Shown piece by piece: positions 1 to 7,481 of a stretch of DNA of 64,000 bases. The translations under genes were made by a program, and so were the position numbers. Source of the stretch: Micromonospora endolithica (GTDB lineage: Bacteria; Actinomycetota; Actinomycetes; Mycobacteriales; Micromonosporaceae); NCBI RefSeq assembly GCF_003626595.1, contig NZ_RBAK01000001.1, positions 1 through 64,000 of the forward strand, read 5' to 3'. A model generated the notes under the pieces. That model was not told where the DNA came from, made no database searches, and saw nothing but the letters and a program-made list of their open reading frames with translations. The first letter of the stretch is position 1, and the number at the start of each line of letters is the position of its first letter.

Positions 1-2
1 CC

Positions 3-1670
3 GGCATCAAAACCACACTGCTACGCACCGCCCACGCCTTCCACCACCCCGCCATGGCACCCCTGAAACAGCCCCTGCGCGAAGCCGCCGCAACCCTCCA
101 CCACCAACCAGCCACCATCCCGGTCATCACACCCACCCCCATCAGCCCCGAATACTGGGCCGACCACCTCGTCGAAACCGTCGACTTCCACCGCACCATC
201 ACCACCCTCCACACCCTCGGCACCACCACCTACCTCGAAATCGCCCCACACAGCACCCTCACCCCACACCTACACCACACCCTCGACCAGCCACACACCA
301 TCACCACTCCCAACCCCCACCACGCCCGCACCCAACTCCACCTCCACGAAGACCCCGGCACACCGGCGCTGCAGCCGCCCCCGCCCACCTACCCCTTCCA
401 ACACTCGCGGTACTGGCTGGACACGCCGCCACAGCGCACCGACCGTCCCGACCACGAGAAGCTGCTCTGGCAGGCCGTCGACGATCAGGACGCCGCAGCC
501 GTGGCCGGGGTCCTCCGTCTGCCCGCCGACCGGCGGGACGCCCTGGACGCCCTGCTCCCGGCGTTGACCGCGTGGCGCCGCCAGGACCGCGTGCTGCACC
601 GCCTCGCCTGGGAACCGGTCCCCGAGCAGGCCGGTCCGGCACAGACCTTCCTGCTCGTACGCACCACCGCCGCGCCACTGCCCGGGGACGGCATCACCGA
701 CCTGCCGGTGGCGCCCGGAGATGACGTCGCCGCCACGGTCCGCGCGGCGATCGAGCGGGAGCGCCCCGACGGCATCCTCGCCCTCGACGCGGCCGACGCC
801 CTGGTGGTGGCCCGGCTGGATGTTCCACTCTGGGTGGTCAGCCGCGGCGCGCACGCGATCACCCCGGATGACCCGCCGGCCGACCCCGACCAGGCCGCGC
901 TCTGGGACCGGGTGCGGACCGCCGCGGCCGCCGACCCGGCGGTCCCCTACCGGCTGCTCGACCTGCCCGCCGGCGCCACGACCGACCTCCGGCGGGCGCT
1001 GGCCGGCGACGAGCGGCAGGTGGCCCTGCGACCCGGCGGCCGGTACGCCCGCCGCCTCGTACCGGTGCCGGCAGCCGCCTCGGCGGTCCGGCCGGCACCC
1101 GGCGCCGACCCGACGGTGACGACCCTCGCCGAGATGGAGACCGCCGGCGCCCGTACCTCGTCGGTCTGCCTCGCCGTCGCACCCGGGCTCCAGGACACCG
1201 TCCCGGCCGTGCTGGACCGGGCCGGCGAGCTGGCGCCGGGCACCTACTTGCTGGCCGACCCGGCCACGACCGTCACTCCCGACGACATGTCCCGCCGGCT
1301 CTGGCAGCGCGTGCCCGCAGCCCTCGCCGCCCTGCCCGAGCCGGCGCCGACGGCGACGGCGACCACGGCCGTACCGCGGATCGCCGACCTACCGGCGGAG
1401 GGCCGGCTGGAGATCCTGCTGGCCTTCATCCGCGAGCAGACCGCCGGGGTGCTGGGCCACTCCGATCCGGACGCGGTCGGCGCAGACGCCGACTTCCTGA
1501 GCCTCGGCCTGACCTCGGTCACCGCGCTCGACCTGACCGCCCGCTTCAGCGCGGTGGGCCTCACCCTCAACCCCGCCGCCGTGTACGACAACCCGACGCC
1601 CGCCGAGCTCGCCGGTCACCTGCACGCCGAGCTCGGCGGCACCACAGATGAGTTGGAGGAACAGCCATGA
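3..1670 (+). CDS. Type I modular PKS, C-terminal end (AT end - reductase remnant - ACP)
   Basis: The reading frame is open from the first bases, so the gene starts outside the window. The first 120 codons are the end of an acyltransferase domain followed by the usual post-AT linker (YPFQHSRYWL). Then comes the structural half of a ketoreductase (LLPALTAWRR, W-E-P-V) but no NADPH-binding or Ser-Tyr catalytic half, so the beta-keto group should remain. An acyl carrier protein follows at the C-terminus; the phosphopantetheine serine is in LGLTSV. The protein ends just after the carrier, with no thioesterase or clear docking helix, and its stop overlaps the next start (ATGA). Known spirotetronate assembly lines also end in a module without thioesterase, because the chain is released by tetronate formation. 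Being the last module is inferred, since no other modular PKS gene follows. Confidence 0.85.
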   Translation, partial: GIKTTLLRTAHAFHHPAMAPLKQPLREAAATLHHQPATIPVITPTPISPEYWADHLVETVDFHRTITTLHTLGTTTYLEIAPHSTLTPHLHHTLDQPHTITTPNPHHARTQLHLHEDPGTPALQPPPPTYPFQHSRYWLDTPPQRTDRPDHEKLLWQAVDDQDAAAVAGVLRLPADRRDALDALLPALTAWRRQDRVLHRLAWEPVPEQAGPAQTFLLVRTTAAPLPGDGITDLPVAPGDDVAATVRAAIERERPDGILALDAADALVVARLDVPLWVVSRGAHAITPDDPPADPDQAALWDRVRTAAAADPAVPYRLLDLPAGATTDLRRALAGDERQVALRPGGRYARRLVPVPAAASAVRPAPGADPTVTTLAEMETAGARTSSVCLAVAPGLQDTVPAVLDRAGELAPGTYLLADPATTVTPDDMSRRLWQRVPAALAALPEPAPTATATTAVPRIADLPAEGRLEILLAFIREQTAGVLGHSDPDAVGADADFLSLGLTSVTALDLTARFSAVGLTLNPAAVYDNPTPAELAGHLHAELGGTTDELEEQP

Positions 1671-3115
1671 GCAGTCCCATCGTGATCGTCGGCGCCGGGC
1701 CGGTCGGCCTGATGCTCGCCGGTGAGCTCGGCCTCGCCGGGGTCGAGACCGTGGTCCTGGAACGCCAGGCCGAACCGAACGAACACTCCCGGGGCGGGGC
1801 GATCAACTCGGCCGTGGTGGAGATGCTGACCCAGCGCGGCATCATGGACTCGCTGCGCGGCATCGGGATGGAGTTCCCGCTCGCCCAGTTCGCGCACCTC
1901 CCGCTGAACACCGCGCCGCTCGCCGGCCGGCACCCGTTCTCGTTCGCGATTCCGCACTCGCTGCTGGAGCGCCGGCTCGAGGAGTGGGCCGTCAAGCTGG
2001 GCGCCGACGTGCGGCGGGGCAGCGAGGTGACCGGACTGGCGCAGGACGCGGACGGTGTCGACGTCACCGTGCGGTCGGGCAGCGCGGAGCACACCGTACG
2101 GGCGTCCTACGTAGTGGGTTGCGACGGCGCAGACAGTGTCGTCCGTACGCTGGCCGGCATTGATTTTCCGGGAGTCGACCCGGTTTTCTACGGCATGCTC
2201 GGCGATTTCCGGGTCGGGCCGGGTAACCCGCTGCTGGCCCGGATCGGCTCCAACCAGTACGACCGGGGCATCTGCACGGTGGTGCCGACCGGTCCCGGCA
2301 CGATCCGGGTCATCACCGGCGAGTTCGAGGTGGCCCCTCCGGACCCGACTGCACCCGTGACCGTGGCGGAGATGACCGCGGCGATCGCCCGCCTGGTCGG
2401 CGACGAGCTGGCCGGTGAGCCGTTGTGGATGACCCGCTGGGACGCGCGCACCCGGCAGGCGGAGAGCTACCGGGCGGGCCGGGTGTTCGTGGCCGGCGAC
2501 GCTGCGCACGTGCACTTCCCGCTCGGCGGGCAAGCGTTGAGCACGGGCATCGAGGACGCGGTCAACCTGGGCTGGAAGCTCGCCGCGGCGGTGGACGGCT
2601 GGGCCGGACCGGATCTGCTCGACAGCTATCACGACGAGCGGCACCCGGTCGGCGCCCGGGCCTGTTCCAGCACCCGGGCGCAGACCGCGTTGATGCACCG
2701 GATGACCGAGATCGGCCCACTGCGCGAGATCTTCGGGGAGCTGATTGGATTTGCCGACGTCAATGCGTACCTGGTCCGGATGGCCGGTGGGCTGGACGTC
2801 CGCTACCCGATGCCCGGCGAGGGCGACCTGCCCGGCACCCGCCTGCCGGACGTGCCGCTGACGGTCGGCGGCGACGAGACGTCGGTGGCGCAGCTGCTGC
2901 ATACCGGCCGCGGTCTACTGATCGATTTCACCGCCGAGGCGACGCTGCCGGCCGGCTGGTCGGATCGGGTCGACCACGTGTGGGCGACGCCGACCGACCG
3001 GATCGACGCGAAGGCGGTGCTCCTGCGGCCCGACGGCCGGGTGGCGTGGGCGGCCGGCCTGGCCGGCGGTGACCCGGTCGCCGCCCTGACCACCTGGTTC
3101 GGCGCGTCCCGGTAG
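1667..3115 (+). CDS. FAD-dependent monooxygenase-fold enzyme, PyrE3-like decalin cyclase candidate
   Basis: 482 aa, starting in the ATGA overlap with the PKS gene. The N-terminus has the dinucleotide-binding loop VGAGPVGLML (residues 7-16), the middle has the second FAD motif GDAAH near residue 278 followed by G-G-Q-A-L-S-T-G, and the last ~90 residues resemble the thioredoxin-like tail of phenol-hydroxylase-type proteins. By fold it belongs to the aromatic hydroxylase group. In spirotetronate pathways a member of this group (PyrE3 in pyrroindomycin and relatives) uses FAD structurally to catalyse the [4+2] reaction that forms the decalin. Translational coupling to the last PKS module fits a post-PKS step. 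The cyclase role is inferred from context; an ordinary hydroxylase cannot be excluded. Confidence 0.75.
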   Translation: MSSPIVIVGAGPVGLMLAGELGLAGVETVVLERQAEPNEHSRGGAINSAVVEMLTQRGIMDSLRGIGMEFPLAQFAHLPLNTAPLAGRHPFSFAIPHSLLERRLEEWAVKLGADVRRGSEVTGLAQDADGVDVTVRSGSAEHTVRASYVVGCDGADSVVRTLAGIDFPGVDPVFYGMLGDFRVGPGNPLLARIGSNQYDRGICTVVPTGPGTIRVITGEFEVAPPDPTAPVTVAEMTAAIARLVGDELAGEPLWMTRWDARTRQAESYRAGRVFVAGDAAHVHFPLGGQALSTGIEDAVNLGWKLAAAVDGWAGPDLLDSYHDERHPVGARACSSTRAQTALMHRMTEIGPLREIFGELIGFADVNAYLVRMAGGLDVRYPMPGEGDLPGTRLPDVPLTVGGDETSVAQLLHTGRGLLIDFTAEATLPAGWSDRVDHVWATPTDRIDAKAVLLRPDGRVAWAAGLAGGDPVAALTTWFGASR

Positions 3116-3125
3116 CGGAGAGGGC

Positions 3126-3149
3126 GGGCGTCAACTTCGATTGACGCCC
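3126..3149. terminator. Perfect 9-bp hairpin after the flavoprotein gene
   Basis: GGGCGTCAA and TTGACGCCC form a perfect inverted repeat around a 6-nt loop, 10 bp after the flavoprotein stop. No T-run follows, which is normal in high-GC actinomycetes. Its right arm also supplies the -35 hexamer of the next gene, so it could act as a terminator, an operator, or both. Confidence 0.6.
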
Positions 3150-3176
3150 GCATCTTGTCAGGCTAGACTGACAGAC
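3141..3176 (+). promoter_or_regulatory. Leaderless promoter with palindromic operator
   Basis: TTGACG (3141-3146) and TAGACT (3164-3169) are separated by exactly 17 bp, a near-consensus vegetative promoter. The -10 box ends 7 bp before the ATG at 3177, so the transcript should be leaderless or nearly so. A perfect inverted repeat, TGTCAG-6 nt-CTGACA (3156-3173), covers the -10 element. That is where a repressor would act, plausibly the HTH protein encoded directly downstream. The autoregulation is inference. Confidence 0.65.
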
Positions 3177-3380
3177 ATGACGGAAGCCGATATCGCGACC
3201 CTTCTGGCCGCCCACGATCCCGCCGTCGGCCTGCGGGCCGTCGGCGCGCTCCATCGGCTCGCCGAGCAGGTGGAGGCGGCGTCCGTGACCCGGGCCCGCG
3301 AGCAGAGGTGGTCCTGGGAGCAGATCGGGGACGCACTGGGCGTCTCCCGTCAATCCGCACACGCCAAGCACGGGAAATGA
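3177..3380 (+). CDS. Small helix-turn-helix protein paired with Clp-N protein
   Basis: 67 aa. The C-terminal half reads as a helix-turn-helix (SWEQIGDALGVSRQSAHAKH), preceded by a helix rich in Ala, Glu and Arg. The ATG at 3177 is chosen because a strong promoter sits directly before it and the residues before it lie in the promoter. Such short HTH proteins next to a Clp N-terminal-domain protein are a recurrent actinobacterial pair; the gap to the next gene is 7 bp, so they are one operon. It probably binds the palindrome over its own -10 box. No link to polyketide biosynthesis is evident and the pair may be a passenger in the cluster. Confidence 0.8.
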   Translation: MTEADIATLLAAHDPAVGLRAVGALHRLAEQVEAASVTRAREQRWSWEQIGDALGVSRQSAHAKHGK

Positions 3381-3387
3381 GGCTCTG

Positions 3388-3867
3388 ATGTTCGAGCAGT
3401 TCTCCGCCGGGTCCCAGGCCCTGCTGTCCACCGCCCTGATCGAGGTCGGCCGCCGCGGTGACCGGCGCGTCAGCACCGAGCACCTGCTGCTCGGTCTGCT
3501 GCACGACACCGGCTCGCCCGCGACCCGCGCACTCGGGATCACCCTCGAGTCGGCCCGGGCCGCACTGGAGGCACTGGACTCCGAAGCGCTGGCCGCCCTT
3601 CAGCTCAACGTCACCGGGGTGCACCGCACGCCGCTGCCGCCTGCCTCCAGCCACGCGCCGTGGACCTCGGCGGCTCGCGCGGCACTCAAGCGCACCGCGG
3701 CGATCGCCCGCACCGGGCGGAGCCACTCCCTCGAGCCGCAGCACCTGCTGCTCGCTCTCCTCGAGACTCCCCGACCCGACCCGGTCGCGGAACTGCTGGA
3801 CCGGCTGGGCGTCGATCGCGCCGCCGTGCGCGCCGCGCTGAGCGCGGGTCCGGCAGCGGCGGCCTGA
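3388..3867 (+). CDS. Clp repeat (Clp-N) domain protein without ATPase
   Basis: 159 aa with two Clp_N repeats. The first contains STEHLLLGLLHD (about residues 30-41) and the second LEPQHLLLALLE (about residues 112-123), the signature helices of the substrate/adaptor-binding domain of ClpA/ClpC. There is no AAA+ module, so it is a stand-alone Clp-N protein, perhaps an adaptor or a decoy for ClpC. It is co-transcribed with the upstream HTH gene and converges on the beta-barrel gene with a 12-bp gap. Its function here is unknown. Confidence 0.85.
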   Translation: MFEQFSAGSQALLSTALIEVGRRGDRRVSTEHLLLGLLHDTGSPATRALGITLESARAALEALDSEALAALQLNVTGVHRTPLPPASSHAPWTSAARAALKRTAAIARTGRSHSLEPQHLLLALLETPRPDPVAELLDRLGVDRAAVRAALSAGPAAAA

Positions 3868-3879
3868 TCGGCACGCCGG

Positions 3880-4467
3880 TCAGCAGACGACGATCGTCAC
3901 ACTGAAGTGCGGCGGCTTCCTGGTCGGGTCACTGAGCTCGAAGGCCAGGAAGCCGGCCCGCCCGGCATAGACCCCGCTGGTGCCGACGGCCCGGAAGATC
4001 TGCGTCATCTGCCGGCCCAGCGCGTTGCAGTCGATCAGCCCGGTGATGTCCAGGGCGCCGTCGTCGAAGGTGGCCACACTCCGGTGTGCCTGCCACATGT
4101 GCGGCTTCATCTGCACCACGACGGCCCCACCGGTCATCGTGCCGACCCGGTTGCCCTTATCGTCGTGGAACGCCTCGACATACCGCACGGTAGTGCCCAC
4201 GCCCGCGGTCTCCGGCGGATCGCTGACCGTGAGTTCCTCCGCGAACTCGGTCACGGTGCGTACCAGGCACCGGTCGACGGCCTTCGCGGGATCATCCACA
4301 CCGGGCTCGTGAAGACCGGCCACGGTGGCGGCCGCCACGGCGAGCGCGTCCACGCTCAGCGGTCCCTGATCGCCCTGGTACGCACGCAGGGCGTCCGCAC
4401 CGGCCTCCATGGCCCGCTCGTCCACGCCGGCGGCCACCGGCGGCGTTCCCTCAGTTGTCTGCGACAT
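3880..4467 (-). CDS. Small beta-barrel protein, AbyU/PyrI4-like spirocyclase candidate
   Basis: 195 aa. The first ~80 residues are helical and Ala-rich. The rest looks like the allene-oxide-cyclase/dirigent-type barrel: alternating strands with D-D-K-G-N-R-V-G-T and G-T-S-G-V-Y-A-G-R-A-G, the last matching the G-T-G-x-Y-x-G-A-x-G turn of that fold. The spirotetronate [4+2] cyclases AbyU (abyssomicin) and PyrI4 (pyrroindomycin) are small barrels of this type, and PyrI4 carries an N-terminal lid helix. In a tetronate cluster this is the natural candidate for the spiro-forming Diels-Alder step. There is no signal peptide and no cofactor motif. The fold assignment is by eye from weak similarity, so the function is an inference. 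Confidence 0.6.
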   Translation of the reverse strand: MSQTTEGTPPVAAGVDERAMEAGADALRAYQGDQGPLSVDALAVAAATVAGLHEPGVDDPAKAVDRCLVRTVTEFAEELTVSDPPETAGVGTTVRYVEAFHDDKGNRVGTMTGGAVVVQMKPHMWQAHRSVATFDDGALDITGLIDCNALGRQMTQIFRAVGTSGVYAGRAGFLAFELSDPTRKPPHFSVTIVVC

Positions 4468-4526
4468 CGCTCAACTCCGCAATTCGATGTGAACCGTACG
4501 GTCGCTGCGACGCTACGGCGACGTTC

Positions 4527-5543
4527 TTAAGAGCCGCTTGCGCGCGGCTCGGCCGGGCCGGCCTTGGTCCGGATGGCCTCGAGCAGCCGAGCCTGCCGCA
4601 GCGTGTCCTCGTCCGGCGCCGCCCCGCGGCGTACCGCGGTGGCGAACGACCGCAGCGCGAGCGCCACCTGGTCCTCGGCGGGCAGCCGGATCTCCTCGAC
4701 CCCGCCGCGGTGACCACGGCCGTGCCGTTCCAGGCGCAGCACCGGATGGAAGTCGGCGGGCGGGGTGAAGGCCCGGTCGACCACCACCCGGCCACGGTCG
4801 CCGATCACCTCGTACCGCGACGCATACGCGTGCCGCATGCCGAACGTCAGCACCGCCCGGACGCCGCGCGGACCGTGCAGAACGGCGGAGCCACCGTCCT
4901 CGACCGGGAATCGGTCATGGCTGGTCAACGTGGCCTCGGCCACCTCAAGCCGGCCGCCGAGGTGGTGCACCGCGGCCCGCACCGGGTAGAGGCCGATGTC
5001 GAGCAGCGCGCCGCCGCCCAGATCTGCGCGGTACCGGATGTCGTCCGGCGGCAGCTCCGGAATGGTGAACGCGGCCCGCATCTCGCGCACCTCGCCGATG
5101 GCACCGTCCCGGATGAGCCGGCGCACCACGACGTGCTGGTGATGGTGGATGAACATGACGTTCTCGGTCAGCACCAACCGCTTCCCGAAGGCCAGCGCCA
5201 TCAGCTCCTCGGTGCGGTCCACCTCGGTGGTGAGCGGCTTCTCGGCCAGCACGTGTTTGCCGGCCTCGAGCGCCGCCTCGACCCACGGGGCGTGCAGGGC
5301 GGCCGGCAGCGCGATGTAGACCGCGTCCACGTCCGGCATCTCCAGCATTCGCGCGTAGCCCTGCACCGCGCGGCCGCCGAACCGGGCCGCGAACAGATCC
5401 GCCTTGGCCAGGTCGCGGCTCGCCACCGCGACCACGTCCACCTCGTCGAGCGCGCTGGCCGCGGGCAGGATCCGGCGTCTCGCGATGGAGGCGCAGCCCA
5501 TTATGCCGAGTCGCACCGGAGTCATCGGAAATGTCATCGTCAT
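4527..5543 (-). CDS. Gfo/Idh/MocA-type NDP-hexose 3-ketoreductase
   Basis: About 338 aa. An N-terminal Rossmann fold (VRLGIMGCASIARR) is followed by A-E-K-P-L, the conserved Glu-Lys-Pro of the Gfo/Idh/MocA family, and a C-terminal alpha/beta domain with GGGALLDIG. Members of this family reduce the 3-keto group left by NDP-hexose 2,3-dehydratase during 2-deoxysugar biosynthesis. That dehydratase is present at 9487, so the two form the C-2 deoxygenation pair. An upstream in-frame ATG at 5603 would add 20 residues unlike the family; the ATG at 5543 or the one at 5525 is more likely. No strong ribosome-binding site decides it. Divergent from the thioesterase gene. Confidence 0.85.
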   Translation of the reverse strand: MTMTFPMTPVRLGIMGCASIARRRILPAASALDEVDVVAVASRDLAKADLFAARFGGRAVQGYARMLEMPDVDAVYIALPAALHAPWVEAALEAGKHVLAEKPLTTEVDRTEELMALAFGKRLVLTENVMFIHHHQHVVVRRLIRDGAIGEVREMRAAFTIPELPPDDIRYRADLGGGALLDIGLYPVRAAVHHLGGRLEVAEATLTSHDRFPVEDGGSAVLHGPRGVRAVLTFGMRHAYASRYEVIGDRGRVVVDRAFTPPADFHPVLRLERHGRGHRGGVEEIRLPAEDQVALALRSFATAVRRGAAPDEDTLRQARLLEAIRTKAGPAEPRASGS

Positions 5544-5720
5544 GGCAGCGGATCCGCATTCCTGAATGGCGACGAAACGGCCGGATGAAGAGCGCAAGCG
5601 CAATTATGACAGGCCACGAGACCAACCATCGATAGCTCTTTCCGGTCCGGTGGTGCCGCCGAGGTGGACGTGCCGCTCGCCGCAACGTACCGGGATCACG
5701 GGAGCCCGACAAGGGAGTTA

Positions 5721-5780
5721 GCCCACGTGGGCCCACGATAGACGGCCTTTAGGGGGTGACCGGCGGACCGTCCGGTCACC
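5721..5780. promoter_or_regulatory. Two palindromes in the divergent intergenic region
   Basis: The ~364-bp space between the ketoreductase (minus) and thioesterase (plus) genes contains a perfect 12-bp palindrome, GCCCACGTGGGC (5721-5732), and a perfect 9-bp inverted repeat, GGTGACCGG/CCGGTCACC, with an 8-nt loop (5755-5780). Both lie where divergent promoters should be. They are candidate operators or, for the second, an RNA hairpin in the leader. No convincing -35/-10 pair was recognised and no open frame looks coding. Confidence 0.45.
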
Positions 5781-5907
5781 CGCCTCCTGAGCCCCTAGGA
5801 GACCCCGACGGCCAGGCTAGGGGTATGCAACCCGTCCCGGTGAATTCATAGACTCTCGCTGGGACTCACGGGGGTCGCCGTCATTCTTCAGGGATCGGAG
5901 AGCCGAC

Positions 5908-6690
5908 GTGCCATTGCTCGATGGCGATGACGACTTGTGGTTACGGCGATTCGACGGGGCGCCGCCGGACGGCGTACGGCTGGTGTGTTTCCCGCACGCC
6001 GGCGGCTCGGCGAGCTACTGGTTCACGCTGTCCCGCCTGCTGCGGCTCGAGGTCGTCGCGGTGCAGTACCCGGGCCGGCAGGAGCGCCGACGCGAGCCCC
6101 TGATCGACACCATCACGGAGCTCAGCGACCGGGTGTTCGAGGTGATCGACCGGCTGCCGCCGCGCCCGACCGCGTTCCTCGGGCACAGCATGGGCGCGGT
6201 CGTGGCGTTCGAGGTCGCCGAACGGCTGACCCGTGCGCACGGCACCGGCCCGGAGCACCTGTTCGTCTCGGGACGGCGCGGCCCGACCGTGCACCGAGCC
6301 GGCACCGTGCACCTGCAGGACGACACGCGCCTGGTGGCCGAGCTGCGCGGGGTCGGCGGGACCGACCCGCGCTTCTTCGACGACCCGGAACTGCTCGAGA
6401 CCATCCTGCCGGTGACCCGCAACGACTACCGCGCGGTGGAGACGCACCACTGGGTGCCCGGCCCGCCGCTCGACTGCCCGATCACCGCGTTGGTCGGCGA
6501 CCACGACCCACAGACCTCGGTGGACGACGCGCGGGCCTGGTCGGCGCACACCACCGGCGAGTTCGGCCTCCGGGTCTTCCCCGGCGGGCACTTTTATCTG
6601 GACGCGCACCGGCCGGCCGTCGCCGAGACGATCACGGTCGCGCTCGCGGGCGCACGCACACCGCTGACGTTTGAGGAGGCCGCTTCGTGA
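5908..6690 (+). CDS. Type II (editing) thioesterase
   Basis: 260 aa alpha/beta hydrolase. FPHAGGSASYW near residue 29, the nucleophile elbow GHSMG (serine near residue 93) and a C-terminal GGHFYL with the catalytic histidine define the stand-alone thioesterases that clear stalled acyl groups from PKS or NRPS carrier proteins. The GTG at 5908 has a GGAG 7-10 bp upstream. The stop overlaps the GTG of the SARP gene (GTGA), so editing enzyme and activator are translationally coupled. Because the last PKS module has no thioesterase domain, this is the only classical thioesterase in the window. By family it should edit rather than release the chain. Confidence 0.92.
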   Translation: MPLLDGDDDLWLRRFDGAPPDGVRLVCFPHAGGSASYWFTLSRLLRLEVVAVQYPGRQERRREPLIDTITELSDRVFEVIDRLPPRPTAFLGHSMGAVVAFEVAERLTRAHGTGPEHLFVSGRRGPTVHRAGTVHLQDDTRLVAELRGVGGTDPRFFDDPELLETILPVTRNDYRAVETHHWVPGPPLDCPITALVGDHDPQTSVDDARAWSAHTTGEFGLRVFPGGHFYLDAHRPAVAETITVALAGARTPLTFEEAAS

Positions 6691-7454
6691 GGTATGAGGT
6701 TCTGGGACCGCTGCGCGTGACCGACGGTGGCACCCACACGTCGATCAGCGCCCAAAAAATCGAGACTGTCCTGTCGGTGCTGCTGATCCGATCCGACCAG
6801 ATCGTCGCCCTCAGCCAGCTGATGGACGAGATCTGGGGCGAGGACCTCCCGCACACCGCCACGGCGGGCCTGCACGTCTACATCTCCCAGCTGCGCAAGT
6901 TCCTGCGCCGCCCGGATCGCCCGGACAACCCGATCGTCACCCGGCCGCCCGGCTATCTGCTCCGGCGCGGCACCGACGAGATCGACTTCCACATCTTCCA
7001 GCAGCTGGTCAACCAGGGCCGGTCCAGCATGCGGCAGCAGCAGCACGAAGAGGCGATGTACTGCTTCGAGGACGCGCTACGGCTGTGGCGCGGCCCGGTG
7101 CTGGGCGACCTGCGCGGTGGATACATCGTCGACAGCTTCGTCACCCACATGGCCGAGGCCCGGCTGGAATGCCAGGAGATGCTCGCCGAGGCGCAGCTCG
7201 TCCTCGGCCACCACCGCGAACTCGTCGGCCGGCTCTACCCGCTGGTCGCCGAGAACCCGCTCTACGAGGCGTTCTACCGCCAGCTCATGCTCGCCCTCTA
7301 CCGCTCCGAGCGGCAGGCCGACGCACTCAAGGTCTACCAGACCGCCCGCAGTACGCTCCGCGAGGAACTGGGCCTGGAACCGTGCCAGGCGCTGCGCGAC
7401 CTGCAGCGCGCCATCCTGGCCGCGGACGGCCGCCTGCAGCTCAACGCCGCCTGA
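6687..7454 (+). CDS. SARP-family pathway activator
   Basis: 255 aa. An N-terminal OmpR-like winged helix (residues ~1-95: RYEVLGPLRV, then L-H-V-Y-I-S-Q-L-R-K) is followed by a bacterial transcriptional activation domain with helical repeats (about 96-245). There is no ATPase or TPR extension, so it is a short SARP of the DnrI/ActII-ORF4 kind. Such proteins bind heptameric direct repeats upstream of biosynthetic genes. Its position inside the cluster and coupling to the thioesterase make it the likely cluster-situated activator. The gene ends in a bidirectional terminator facing the hydrolase gene. Confidence 0.92.
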   Translation: MRYEVLGPLRVTDGGTHTSISAQKIETVLSVLLIRSDQIVALSQLMDEIWGEDLPHTATAGLHVYISQLRKFLRRPDRPDNPIVTRPPGYLLRRGTDEIDFHIFQQLVNQGRSSMRQQQHEEAMYCFEDALRLWRGPVLGDLRGGYIVDSFVTHMAEARLECQEMLAEAQLVLGHHRELVGRLYPLVAENPLYEAFYRQLMLALYRSERQADALKVYQTARSTLREELGLEPCQALRDLQRAILAADGRLQLNAA

Positions 7455-7457
7455 GCC

Positions 7458-7481
7458 GCGCGGGGCGGTCACGCCCCGCGC
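7458..7481. terminator. Bidirectional terminator between SARP and hydrolase genes
   Basis: GCGCGGGGCG and CGCCCCGCGC pair perfectly around a GTCA loop, starting 4 bp after the SARP stop and overlapping the stop codon of the convergent hydrolase gene. The position between two converging genes supports a shared intrinsic terminator. Confidence 0.8.
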
